Source of the DNA: an uncultured Lachnospiraceae bacterium
Lineage (GTDB): Bacteria; Bacillota; Clostridia; Lachnospirales; Lachnospiraceae
Direction of reading: 5' to 3'
NCBI GenBank assembly: GCA_946549155.1
Contig: CAMNQN010000141.1
Span: forward strand, 1 to 9,068
DNA length: 9,068 nt
In this document: piece after piece, positions 1 through 6,810 of the stretch
How positions within the stretch are numbered: position 1 is the first letter of the stretch
How the letters are laid out: every line of letters starts with the position of its first letter
Translations under genes and position numbers: made by a program
Notes under the pieces: model-generated
Told to the model about the DNA's origin: nothing
Seen by the model: the letters and a program-made list of their open reading frames with translations, nothing else
Databases searched by the model: none

Positions 1-13
1 TTGTGGCCCTGCG

Positions 14-55
14 CGCCCTCCTCTTCCTGCGTCCTCTTACTTAACAAAACACGAA
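14..55 (-). repeat. Left copy of a diverged ~42-bp inverted repeat found at both window edges
   Basis: Read on the minus strand, positions 55 to 14 match 8968-9010 of the plus strand at about 37 of 43 aligned positions. There are five substitutions and one single-base indel. The longest exact block is GGACGCAGGAAGAGGA, at 34-19 here and 8989-9004 in the other copy. Upstream on the minus strand is GATAAT (65-60), which could be a -10 box, but I see no good -35. In the opposite reading both copies have TAA at the same place, yet similarity continues past it, so shared coding is not the explanation. Its role is unknown: it could be a repeated leader or promoter segment, or the end of a mobile element. 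Confidence 0.6.
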
Positions 56-100
56 GAATATTATCACCTGAGCAGTCCCCCTGTTGGAAATTTATGTTAT

Positions 101-114
101 TTTTCCTGGGAAAA
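101..114. promoter_or_regulatory. Dyad symmetry just upstream of the kinase promoter
   Basis: TTTTCC and GGAAAA are separated by two bases and end five bases before the -35 hexamer. Six-base arms with a two-base centre suit a dimeric regulator better than an RNA hairpin. The sequence does not match a CcpA cre site. Regulator unknown; this could be chance in AT-rich DNA. Confidence 0.25.
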
Positions 115-118
115 TATC

Positions 119-146
119 TTGACAGAATAAACAAAAGATATATAAT
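119..146 (+). promoter_or_regulatory. Sigma-A promoter for the kinase/surface-protein operon
   Basis: A perfect -35 TTGACA (119-124) and a perfect -10 TATAAT (141-146) are separated by 16 bp in AT-rich DNA. Transcription should start near 153, giving a leader of roughly 130 nt before the kinase. It is the only strong promoter on this strand before 5407, so it probably drives both genes of the first unit. Confidence 0.75.
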
Positions 147-269
147 AATCACATAAGCAATTTCTTTTAATATTAGAAGAGTCACATTTTGCATTCAGGG
201 GCACTTCGCCCGGTTATCCATTTTGCGTTTTTATTTTGACAGATTAGCAGATAATTTTATTTGTCCTGG

Positions 270-278
270 AAGGAGGGG
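270..278 (+). promoter_or_regulatory. Strong ribosome binding site that argues for the CTG start at 284
   Basis: AAGGAGGGG lies about 6-7 bases before CTG 284 but 23 bases before TTG 302. ATG 279-281 is only two bases from the site and is followed by one codon and TGA (ATG ATC TGA). TTG 302 has a weaker AGGAG (292-296) five bases upstream. The strong site therefore favours CTG 284, or an ATG whose frame was lost by a single-base change. Confidence 0.6.
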
Positions 279-283
279 ATGAT

Positions 284-1999
284 CTGAAAACAGGAGATAT
301 TTTGGCGGGAAAATACCAGATCCTGCAGACACTGGGCAAGGGCGGAGAGGGCAGTGTCTGGCTGGCAGTGCATTTGCGGACGGAGCAGTTTTGGGCTGTA
401 AAGGAGATTGCCAGGAGGGAAGATGGCCGGGAATTTCATGAGATCGATATGATGAAGAAGCTGCGGCATTCTTCGCTGCCGTTAATTTCAGATGTGCTGG
501 AGAGCCGGGAATGCGTTTATTTGGTGATGGAGTATATCCGGGGACATACGCTGGAGGAGATCCGAAAGAAACAGGGATGCCTGTCTGCCTGGCAGGTGAT
601 GGAGGTGGGAATCCAGCTTAGCAGCGTGCTTTGCTATCTTCATGGGAGAAAGCGGCCGGTGCTTCATCTGGATATTAAACCGGCGAATATTATTCAGAAA
701 CGGGACGGCACTCTGGTACTGGTGGATTTTGGGGCTTCCTGGAAGCAGCGGGGAGGGAACAGGGAAAATAAAAGAAGGGGGACGGACGGTTTTGCCGCTC
801 CAGAACAGTATGACCTGCAGCAGGCGTTGGATCAGCGGACTGATATTTACGGGCTGGGAGCCACGCTGTATTACCTGATTTCCGGGGTAAAATATTCCAG
901 TGCGCTGAAAAAGAGCAGGATACCGGGCTGCCCGGAAGCGATGAGCGTGATAATCCGAAAATGTATCCGGGAAGATCCGAAGCAGCGTTATCAGGATGGT
1001 AAAAAGCTGCGGCGGGATCTGATAAAGCTGAGTTACCGGTTGGGGCGGAAGCGAAGCCGGCTGTGGGCGGCGCTTCTGCTGGTTGCCCTGGCTTTTGGGG
1101 TAGCGCTTCGGGGGCTTCCGGCGGAATTTTCGGCCCGGGTGGAGGAGCAATGGGACTACGGGAAGCTGCTGGCAGAAGCGCTTTGCTGCGGCGGGGAAGA
1201 GCGGCTGACCTGCTATGAGAAGGCCCTTTTCCGGGCGCCGGGGAGAAAGCAGGCGTATCTTCAGCTTCTGGAGCAGGCGGGCAGCGACGGGACTTTGAGT
1301 AAGGAGGAGGAAAATCAGATCCGCACGCTGTTCCATACCATTCCGCTGGGAAAGTCAGAGACCTACGAGGAGCTGCTGGCGAGGAATCCGGCTGCCTATG
1401 GAGAAGTGTCATTTCGACTGGGGATGCTCTACTGGTATGGCTATGACGGAGAGGAGGGGCACCGGATTGCGTCCGGGTGGTTTCACAAGGCAACGGGAGC
1501 TCTGCAGAAGCTGCCGGAGGACCGGCAACGGGAAGAATGGGAAATCCGGGCGGAAATTTTTGGCTATAGAAGCGCCTATTTCGACCGGCTTGGCTTCCAG
1601 GATGAGATGGGTGAGAATCAGAAGCTGGAGCTGGCTTATTGGGAGGATTTAAAGAAGATTTTAGCGTTGGAGCGGGAAACAGAGGATTACGCTGTTATGG
1701 AACTGTACTTCCTGAAAGAAACTCTCCAGCAGATGATTTTTCTGGCGGAGGATCTGTGGCATGCAGGCATTTCTGCCGAAGAGCAGCTGCAGATGGCAGA
1801 GCGGCTGGCGGAACGGGTGGAGGAGGAGTGTTTGGGCAGGGAGGAGGCGGGAGAAAACAGCGGCGACAGGAACGAGGAGATGGGGGGAGAGGCTGTTGAC
1901 AGAAAGAAGCAGGAGCTGCGGCGGGAGACGGCGGATCTGGCAGAGACGGTGAAAATGGTGATTTCGCATTTGGGGGAGCAGGCAGAAGTAGGAGAATAA
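284..1999 (+). CDS. Membrane-spanning Hanks-type Ser/Thr protein kinase with extracytoplasmic TPR/Sel1-like region
   Basis: Predicted to phosphorylate Ser/Thr residues of cytoplasmic proteins in response to an external signal. Residues are counted from CTG 284 (571 aa). Seen: glycine loop LGKGGEGSVW (17-26), ATP-binding Lys40 in AVKEI, probable helix-C Glu53, catalytic HLDIKPANI (Asp130, Asn135), DFG (148-150) and GTDGFAAPEQY (166-176). The usual HRD Arg is Leu, so it is a non-RD kinase, and few Ser/Thr lie between DFG and APE. A basic RLGRKRSR stretch precedes one hydrophobic segment (about 260-277), placing the kinase inside and the C-terminal ~290 residues outside. That outer part is helical and TPR/Sel1-like (clearest around 375-403), with no PASTA repeats, and ends in a Glu/Arg-rich likely coiled segment. 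The start is uncertain: CTG 284 restores the family-typical KTGDIL before GKYQIL, while TTG 302 gives 565 aa. The surface-protein gene follows 74 bases later with no terminator. No partner phosphatase is in the window. Confidence 0.88.
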   Translation: MKTGDILAGKYQILQTLGKGGEGSVWLAVHLRTEQFWAVKEIARREDGREFHEIDMMKKLRHSSLPLISDVLESRECVYLVMEYIRGHTLEEIRKKQGCLSAWQVMEVGIQLSSVLCYLHGRKRPVLHLDIKPANIIQKRDGTLVLVDFGASWKQRGGNRENKRRGTDGFAAPEQYDLQQALDQRTDIYGLGATLYYLISGVKYSSALKKSRIPGCPEAMSVIIRKCIREDPKQRYQDGKKLRRDLIKLSYRLGRKRSRLWAALLLVALAFGVALRGLPAEFSARVEEQWDYGKLLAEALCCGGEERLTCYEKALFRAPGRKQAYLQLLEQAGSDGTLSKEEENQIRTLFHTIPLGKSETYEELLARNPAAYGEVSFRLGMLYWYGYDGEEGHRIASGWFHKATGALQKLPEDRQREEWEIRAEIFGYRSAYFDRLGFQDEMGENQKLELAYWEDLKKILALERETEDYAVMELYFLKETLQQMIFLAEDLWHAGISAEEQLQMAERLAERVEEECLGREEAGENSGDRNEEMGGEAVDRKKQELRRETADLAETVKMVISHLGEQAEVGE

Positions 2000-2073
2000 C
2001 GCTGTGAGGGATAGGTTTGAAAGGGTATCCTGAAAAAGACGGGGAAGCGTCAGCTTCGGAAAAGGGGGATTTT

Positions 2074-5000
2074 ATGAAGAGGCATTGCGGGAAGAAAACG
2101 GCGCTGGTGTTGGCGTTGTCGTTAATTTTGGCGAATTATTATGTAGAGTATGGAAGAAAAGTGAGGGCTTCCGAGACAGAACAGAAGATGGAATTTTATC
2201 AGGGATCTGTTTTGGCGGAAGAGCTTGGGGAGTCTGAGAGCGAAAGCGAGACGGAGTCAGAGCGGGAAACAGAAGAGGAACGGGAGACAGAAGCTGGGCC
2301 GGAGGCTGGGAACGGGCGTGAAGCAGAAAACCGGAAGCCCTCCGAGAAGGAACGGGAGATAGAGGCAAAGATACAGGGAACTGCCGGGATGGAGCAGGGA
2401 ATGGCTGCGGATACGGAAGAGAAAAGGGAGTCGGAAACGAAGGCGGAGCCAGAAATGAAAGCAGGGGCAGAAGCAGAGAAGCTGAAAACGGGGACAGAAA
2501 TAGGAGCGGAAGCGGGTACAGAGACGGAGGAGTCGGAAACGGGTGCGGATAGAGAAGCGGAAGCGGGTACAGAGACGGAGGAGTCGAAAACGGAGGCGGA
2601 TACAGAAACGGAAGCGGGTACAGAGACGGAGGAGCCGAAAACAGAGGCGGATACAGAAACGGAAGCGGGTACAGAGACAGAGGAGTCGGAAACAGAGGCG
2701 GATACAGAAACGGAAGCGGGTACAGAGACAGAGGAGTCAGAAACAGAGGCACCCTGGCAGGGTAAGACTGTGCGTGTATTTCATATAGAAGTTAAGCTTC
2801 CGGAGCAGGGCCGCATTTATGATGGCACGGATCAGATTGAACTGAGCTATGAGACGGAAGGTATGGAGGAGGAGAGTGGATGGAAGCTTCGGTATCAGGC
2901 GCGGCTGATGGGGACAGATGTGGGCGAATGGCCGGTACAGTATGAATTCTGGCTTGAGAATGTAAATCCGGCGGATACCGGGTCACAGCAGGAAAATAGC
3001 GCGGCCGCCTGTCAGCTGCAGGTGGAACAGCAGCCCTTATCGGCGGTCATTCTGCCCCGAACCTTATCGGTGGAGATTCCGGACGGATGGAAGGCCTATG
3101 GGAAAACAGCGGAGATGAAAAATATTCATTTATCGGGAAAAGTGAAGGTAACCGGTTTTATTCGGGATGCGGCGGGAAATGAGGTGATTCCGGATGGTTT
3201 TGAAGCGCCCTGGGTGGCAGTAGACACCTCGGTGGTAAGCCAGTGGAGTCATATTTATGAGAGCGGGATCCAGAAGGTGTACCAGGATGCTTTGGTGATG
3301 AAGTATAGGAAAAACGGGAAGCCTACAGGAAATCCTACTTCCAATTACATTTTTTCTGAGGATGAGCAGGCGGGAGGATATCGGAAGGGGAAGCTGCTTA
3401 TCGCCCAGTCGGATATTGCGGAGGGGATAGATTATGAGATTATCGGGGAGGAGGGGGCCATTTACCGGCGTGCAGACAATACGGTTTGGGTCCGGCAGGG
3501 AAGCGGCCTTCAAATTCTGCCGATGGAGAATCGGGGTTATACGGAGGGTTGGGCGTCCGGTCCTCTGTCTTTGAGCGGGACAGCCGTTTTTTCCTTGACA
3601 GCCAGGGACGGTCAGGGGCAGGTCACGGCCGTTTCTCTGGAGCAGTCCGTCAGCTTTCAGGTGGATGGGGTGGTCCCTGAGGCCATAGTGGAGATATCCG
3701 GCGTCTCAAAGACAGAAACGACGTGCTATGGAAAGGGGAATGTATATGTACAGATACGGGTGCCGGAGGATAAAGGAAGCGGCATAAAACAGGCCAGGTA
3801 TTTTGTGGCGGCGAGCCGTGAGGCCTTGCCGGATCAGGTGCCGGAAAGCCGGGAGTGGTGGCAGGATTGTACAAGCGGTCTGCAGCTGCGGCTGGAAAAG
3901 CCCGGGAGCTATGTGCTTTATGTGGAGACAGAGGACTGGACGGGAAATAAAGCCTATGTAAAAAGCCGGACTGTCGTGATTGATGGGGAAAAGCCGGAGA
4001 TTATGATTGAGGGTGTGGAAGATAACAGCGCTAACAGCGGAAGTGTATATCTGACAATTCGCTGCCGGGACGACTGTTACCGGAGCGGTTCTTTGAAGGT
4101 GGAGATCACGGGGGCCAACGGTACATACGTGCCGGCCCGCAGGGAAATCCGGCTGGAGAGCCAGGGAGAAATGCTCCGGTTTGCTGATTTTGCCCGCACA
4201 AAGAGTGCGGACGATATTTATACTGTGACGGCCACGGCGGAGGATCTTGCGGGAAACTGTTCCACAGAAACGGTAACCTTTTCCATCAACCGGTTTGGTT
4301 CCGTGTACGACTTGAGCTCGGAAACCAAAAAAGAGCTGGAACAGTTTTATCATAAAACAGGGTTTCCGGTTACCTTCCAGGAGATTAATTTGGATTATGT
4401 GGGTTCTGTACAGATTCTGTGCAGAAGAGAGGGAAACCTGATGCGTCTGAAAGAAAACCAGGATTACGTTGTTTCCTATTCCGGGGCAGAGAGGGGATGG
4501 AAACAGTATACCTACACGATACCGGCAGAGTTTTTTCAGAAGGAGGGCAGTTATGAGGTAATGATGATTTCCAGGGATCGGGCTCAGAACAGCGGGGACA
4601 GTCAGAGTCAGAGGAAAACGGTGCGGTTCGCGGTGGACCGGTCCGCACCGGAGTGTCAGATTACCGGTTTGGAGGCAAATCAGGTTTATCAGGCGGAGAC
4701 TATGTGGATCTGTCTGGAACCCAGGGATAATCTTTGTCTGAAGGAGATGGCTGTCTACCAGGATGGGAGAAGGACATCCGTGTATTCACAAAAGGAAATT
4801 CAGGAGCAGGGAGGTGTGATAAAATGGCAGGTCACGGCGAAGGAGCGCTGGCAGCGCCTGGAGGTGCGGGTAGCTGACGAGGCCGGAAATCAGACATGGA
4901 CAGAGGAACTGCCTTTCTATATTACTGCAAAGGAGGATATGAAAAAAATCCTTCCTTATATAAAGAGCGGAAAAACTGCCAGGGAGCGGGAGGCGGAGAC

Positions 5001-5367
5001 GCGGATTCTGACAAGGCTGAACAGAAAGCTGGGGAAATTGGGGATAGCGGGGGCACTCTCAGATTCGGGGCGGGCGGCTGCAGGACAGCCTGACCGGGGC
5101 ATGGATTGGAGTACCGGGAAGGCCGGAGATCCATGGATACCCAGAGGACAGCTGTGGGGGCTTCCGGAAGCCCTCGCTGGTCAGGCTCAGGCCGCAATGG
5201 TCCGGCAGACAGCAATGGCTCAGGCAGAAGGGAAGGACTCCGGAAACCGGACAGTGGCAGATACACCGGGCGGTTCGGGTCTGGCCCTTCTTTGTCTGAT
5301 GGGTGTTTTGCTTTTGACAGCTCTGTATCTGTCTGTCGGGATTCGTCATTTCAGAAAGAAAGCGTAA
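2074..5367 (+). CDS. Large cell-surface protein: Glu/Thr-rich repeat stalk, Ig-like modules, C-terminal membrane anchor
   Basis: Probable exported, membrane-anchored adhesin or sensor partner of the preceding kinase; precise function unknown. ATG 2074 follows AAAAGGGGG and puts a signal peptide first (basic MKRHCGKK, hydrophobic 9-24, possible cleavage after VRA at 32). TTG 2017 in the same frame would add 19 hydrophilic residues and is less likely. Of 1097 aa, about 34-226 are Glu/Thr/Ala-rich low complexity, ending in a 17-residue tandem repeat (146-226). About 227-525 is beta-rich and unassigned. Roughly 530-950 holds Ig-like modules, recognisable by linkers such as VDGVVPEA (530), VIDGEKPEI (635) and FAVDRSAPE (852), and by D-x-A-G-N-like motifs at 621, 724, 835 and 935, spaced about 100-111 residues; another is at 365. 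About ten cysteines lie in the exported part. The C-terminus has a hydrophobic segment (about 1069-1090) and the basic tail RHFRKKA, without a canonical LPXTG. It probably shares the kinase promoter. Confidence 0.82.
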   Translation: MKRHCGKKTALVLALSLILANYYVEYGRKVRASETEQKMEFYQGSVLAEELGESESESETESERETEEERETEAGPEAGNGREAENRKPSEKEREIEAKIQGTAGMEQGMAADTEEKRESETKAEPEMKAGAEAEKLKTGTEIGAEAGTETEESETGADREAEAGTETEESKTEADTETEAGTETEEPKTEADTETEAGTETEESETEADTETEAGTETEESETEAPWQGKTVRVFHIEVKLPEQGRIYDGTDQIELSYETEGMEEESGWKLRYQARLMGTDVGEWPVQYEFWLENVNPADTGSQQENSAAACQLQVEQQPLSAVILPRTLSVEIPDGWKAYGKTAEMKNIHLSGKVKVTGFIRDAAGNEVIPDGFEAPWVAVDTSVVSQWSHIYESGIQKVYQDALVMKYRKNGKPTGNPTSNYIFSEDEQAGGYRKGKLLIAQSDIAEGIDYEIIGEEGAIYRRADNTVWVRQGSGLQILPMENRGYTEGWASGPLSLSGTAVFSLTARDGQGQVTAVSLEQSVSFQVDGVVPEAIVEISGVSKTETTCYGKGNVYVQIRVPEDKGSGIKQARYFVAASREALPDQVPESREWWQDCTSGLQLRLEKPGSYVLYVETEDWTGNKAYVKSRTVVIDGEKPEIMIEGVEDNSANSGSVYLTIRCRDDCYRSGSLKVEITGANGTYVPARREIRLESQGEMLRFADFARTKSADDIYTVTATAEDLAGNCSTETVTFSINRFGSVYDLSSETKKELEQFYHKTGFPVTFQEINLDYVGSVQILCRREGNLMRLKENQDYVVSYSGAERGWKQYTYTIPAEFFQKEGSYEVMMISRDRAQNSGDSQSQRKTVRFAVDRSAPECQITGLEANQVYQAETMWICLEPRDNLCLKEMAVYQDGRRTSVYSQKEIQEQGGVIKWQVTAKERWQRLEVRVADEAGNQTWTEELPFYITAKEDMKKILPYIKSGKTAREREAETRILTRLNRKLGKLGIAGALSDSGRAAAGQPDRGMDWSTGKAGDPWIPRGQLWGLPEALAGQAQAAMVRQTAMAQAEGKDSGNRTVADTPGGSGLALLCLMGVLLLTALYLSVGIRHFRKKA
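2509..2751 (+). repeat. 51-bp in-frame tandem repeat (minisatellite) in the surface-protein stalk
   Basis: Four full 51-bp units start at 2509, 2560, 2611 and 2662, and a 39-bp partial unit starts at 2713. Each encodes 17 residues of the form EAGTETEESKTEADTET. Neighbouring units 2-4 differ at only two or three bases, and unit 1 is the most diverged, which suggests recent expansion from the 3' side. Because 51 is a multiple of three, gain or loss of units keeps the frame and changes only stalk length. Confidence 0.9.
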
Positions 5368-5406
5368 TGCCATTTTTGCGATTTTGTATATTTTTTATAT
5401 AATTAA

Positions 5407-5435
5407 TTGACAAATTTGAGATAATGTTATAAAAT
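5407..5435 (+). promoter_or_regulatory. Sigma-A promoter for the sugar-transport operon
   Basis: TTGACA (5407-5412) and TAAAAT (5430-5435) are separated by an ideal 17 bp in an AT-rich gap. TATAAA (5428-5433) is an alternative -10 with a 15-bp spacer. Transcription should start near 5442, giving a leader of about 70 nt. The promoter separates this operon from the upstream unit, after which I see no clear intrinsic terminator. Confidence 0.7.
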
Positions 5436-5444
5436 TTCTACATC

Positions 5445-5483
5445 AGACAAACGATGAAAAGAAGAAAAATGTATGGTTTGTCT
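5445..5483. promoter_or_regulatory. Inverted repeat at the transcript start of the transport operon (candidate operator)
   Basis: AGACAAAC (5445-5452) and GTTTGTCT (5476-5483) are perfect 8-base inverted arms separated by 23 bases. Arm centres are 31 bp apart, close to three helical turns, so a dimer could bind both arms on one face of the DNA. The left arm begins just after the predicted start of transcription, where a bound repressor would block RNA polymerase. As RNA it would be an 8-bp stem with a 23-base loop ending 10 bases before the ribosome binding site. No regulator gene is in the window. Confidence 0.4.
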
Positions 5484-5510
5484 AAAAATATTTAAGGAGG
5501 ATTACAAAGT

Positions 5511-6731
5511 ATGAGGAAAATGGTTACACTTGGCCTTGCCGCTCTGATGGCAGGAGCGATGGTTATGGGTGCATCTGCGGAAGAGCAGGTGGATCTGAAT
5601 GTGATTGCCGCGCAGTATGGACAGAATACCGCAGCCTGGTGGGCAGATTTTGTTGAAGAGTTCAATGCGGCGAACCCCGGAATTAATCTGAATGTAGAAG
5701 TTGTTTCCTGGAACGATATTTATACAGTGGTAAATACCCGTATCGGTAACGGCCAGGCTCCCGACATCCTGAATATCGATGTATTCGCGGATTATGTGGA
5801 TGACGAGCTGCTGCTTCCGGCCCAGGACTATGTTTCCGAGGAGACCTATGGAAAGATGTATGAATCCTTCCTGGAACAGTCCAACATAGACGGTACGATT
5901 TGGGCCATCCCGGATCTGGCATCTGCCCGTGCGATGTATTACAATGTTGATATTCTTGAAGCTGCTGGTGTGGAGGTTCCCACCACCTGGGAGGAGCTGA
6001 CTGCGGCCTGCGAAGCGATCAAGGCTTATGATGACAGCATTTATCCCTGGGGTATTGATATGACAACTGACGAAGGCCAGGCCGCTTTCGCCTACTATAC
6101 CTGGAACAACGGCGGCGGATTTGTGGACGAAAACGGTGACTGGGCGCTGAACAGTGAGCAGAACGTGGAAGCGATCGAATACGCCATTGGACTGGTAAAT
6201 TCCGGTTATACCAACAGCGACCCGTCCAATGATACCCGTTATGATCTTCAGGATATGTTCGGCGCAGGTCAGATCGCTATGGTAATCGCCCCCAACAGTC
6301 TGCCTACCTATGTAGCGGATGGCGGTTATGAAGTGAACTACGCGGTGGCTCCGATCCCCTGCAACAATGGTGAATCCGTATCTGCAGGTGTTATGGACCG
6401 CTTTATGTGCTTCAACAATGATTATTCGGAGGAAGAACTGGCAGCAGTGACGACCTTCTTCGATTACTTCTATGATGACGAGCGCTACTCCGAGTGGGTT
6501 CTGATGGAGGGCTTCCTTCCGGCCACCAAGGCAGGCGGCGAGGCCGTGGCTGCTGCGGATGAAAGCATGGCTGCATGGGTAGACATTGTAGGTTCCAGTA
6601 AATTCTATCCCACCGCTAAGACGGAGTGGGCTGATGTGAAGCAGGGTGTTATTGATGTGGAACAGCAGGCACTTCTGGGTGAAGATGTGCAGACTCTTCT
6701 GGATAATTTGCAGGCAGAGATCGCAGGCTAA
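5511..6731 (+). CDS. Sugar ABC transporter solute-binding protein (CUT1 type, extracellular family 1)
   Basis: Captures a carbohydrate outside the membrane and delivers it to the permease pair encoded downstream; the substrate cannot be told from sequence. ATG 5511 follows AAGGAGG (5494-5500) by 10 bases. The 406-aa protein has a signal sequence (MRKMVTLGLAALMAGAMVMG) and a likely signal-peptidase I site after ASA at residue 23. The mature start carries the family pattern: FVEEFNAANPGINLNVEVV, then a W and NGQAPDILNID, followed by the aromatic-rich lobes typical of COG1653-like proteins of about 400 residues. Unusually for a Gram-positive binding protein, no lipobox Cys is present; VMGAS has Ala where Cys would be expected. 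It is first in the operon, behind its own promoter, and is separated from the permeases by two hairpins. It uses more C-ending codons (AAC, TAC, ATC, GAC) than the kinase and surface-protein genes, consistent with high expression. Confidence 0.9.
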   Translation: MRKMVTLGLAALMAGAMVMGASAEEQVDLNVIAAQYGQNTAAWWADFVEEFNAANPGINLNVEVVSWNDIYTVVNTRIGNGQAPDILNIDVFADYVDDELLLPAQDYVSEETYGKMYESFLEQSNIDGTIWAIPDLASARAMYYNVDILEAAGVEVPTTWEELTAACEAIKAYDDSIYPWGIDMTTDEGQAAFAYYTWNNGGGFVDENGDWALNSEQNVEAIEYAIGLVNSGYTNSDPSNDTRYDLQDMFGAGQIAMVIAPNSLPTYVADGGYEVNYAVAPIPCNNGESVSAGVMDRFMCFNNDYSEEELAAVTTFFDYFYDDERYSEWVLMEGFLPATKAGGEAVAAADESMAAWVDIVGSSKFYPTAKTEWADVKQGVIDVEQQALLGEDVQTLLDNLQAEIAG

Positions 6732-6758
6732 AAAAGTGTAAGCGGATGATTGAATAAA

Positions 6759-6793
6759 ACGCAGAAAACCTGTCATTGGCAGGTTTTCTGCGT
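6759..6793 (+). promoter_or_regulatory. Perfect 14-bp stem-loop after the binding-protein gene (probable mRNA-stabilising hairpin)
   Basis: ACGCAGAAAACCTG (6759-6772) pairs perfectly with 6780-6793 around a 7-base loop. No T-tract follows on the plus strand, so it is not a normal terminator in that direction. On the minus strand TTTTATT follows the stem, but no minus-strand gene here needs a terminator. Its place at the 3' end of the binding-protein gene suggests protection of that message from 3' decay, as known for intercistronic hairpins in other binding-protein operons. Confidence 0.6.
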
Positions 6794-6810
6794 ACTGCGG
6801 AATCAAAATG

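Larger units (their letters stand above)
56..283. other. Intergenic region and leader upstream of the kinase
   Basis: AT-rich region with no credible protein gene. It holds a TTTTCC-TG-GGAAAA dyad (101-114), a consensus promoter (119-146) and a leader of about 130 nt before the kinase. In the leader the 8-mer CATTTTGC occurs twice (185-192 and 219-226), flanking a short GGGC/GCCC hairpin near 200-212. A second TTGACA (236-241) has no matching -10 box. I do not recognise a riboswitch or T-box here. Confidence 0.6.

Noticed and set aside
3..44. Possible C-terminal end of an upstream plus-strand gene finishing at TAA 42-44
   Set aside because: Only 13 codons are visible, and the segment belongs to the edge repeat, whose similarity continues beyond the stop. 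This points to a non-coding element, though a partial gene cannot be excluded.
236..263. Second promoter from TTGACA at 236-241
   Set aside because: The best -10 at acceptable spacing is TATTTG (258-263), only three of six matches, and it would start transcription inside the ribosome binding site region.
2017..2073. N-terminal extension of the surface protein from TTG 2017
   Set aside because: It would put 19 hydrophilic residues before a classical signal peptide. ATG 2074 has a good ribosome binding site at proper spacing.
2509..2751. Thr-rich repeats of the surface protein as substrates of the neighbouring kinase
   Set aside because: Predicted topology puts the kinase domain in the cytoplasm and the repeats outside, so direct phosphorylation after export is not possible.
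2509..2751. CRISPR array
   Set aside because: The 51-bp units are directly adjacent, with no unique spacers, and lie in frame inside a coding region.
2072..2752. Long minus-strand open frame giving Pro/Leu/Tyr-rich repeats opposite the surface-protein stalk
   Set aside because: It is a shadow of the 51-bp in-frame repeat and of biased purine-rich codons. It has no ribosome binding site and no plausible domain, while the plus frame has a signal peptide and folded modules.
5502..6806. 434-codon minus-strand open frame opposite the binding-protein gene
   Set aside because: The plus frame is a clear binding protein with a promoter and ribosome binding site. The minus frame has no recognisable domain and runs through the intercistronic hairpin.
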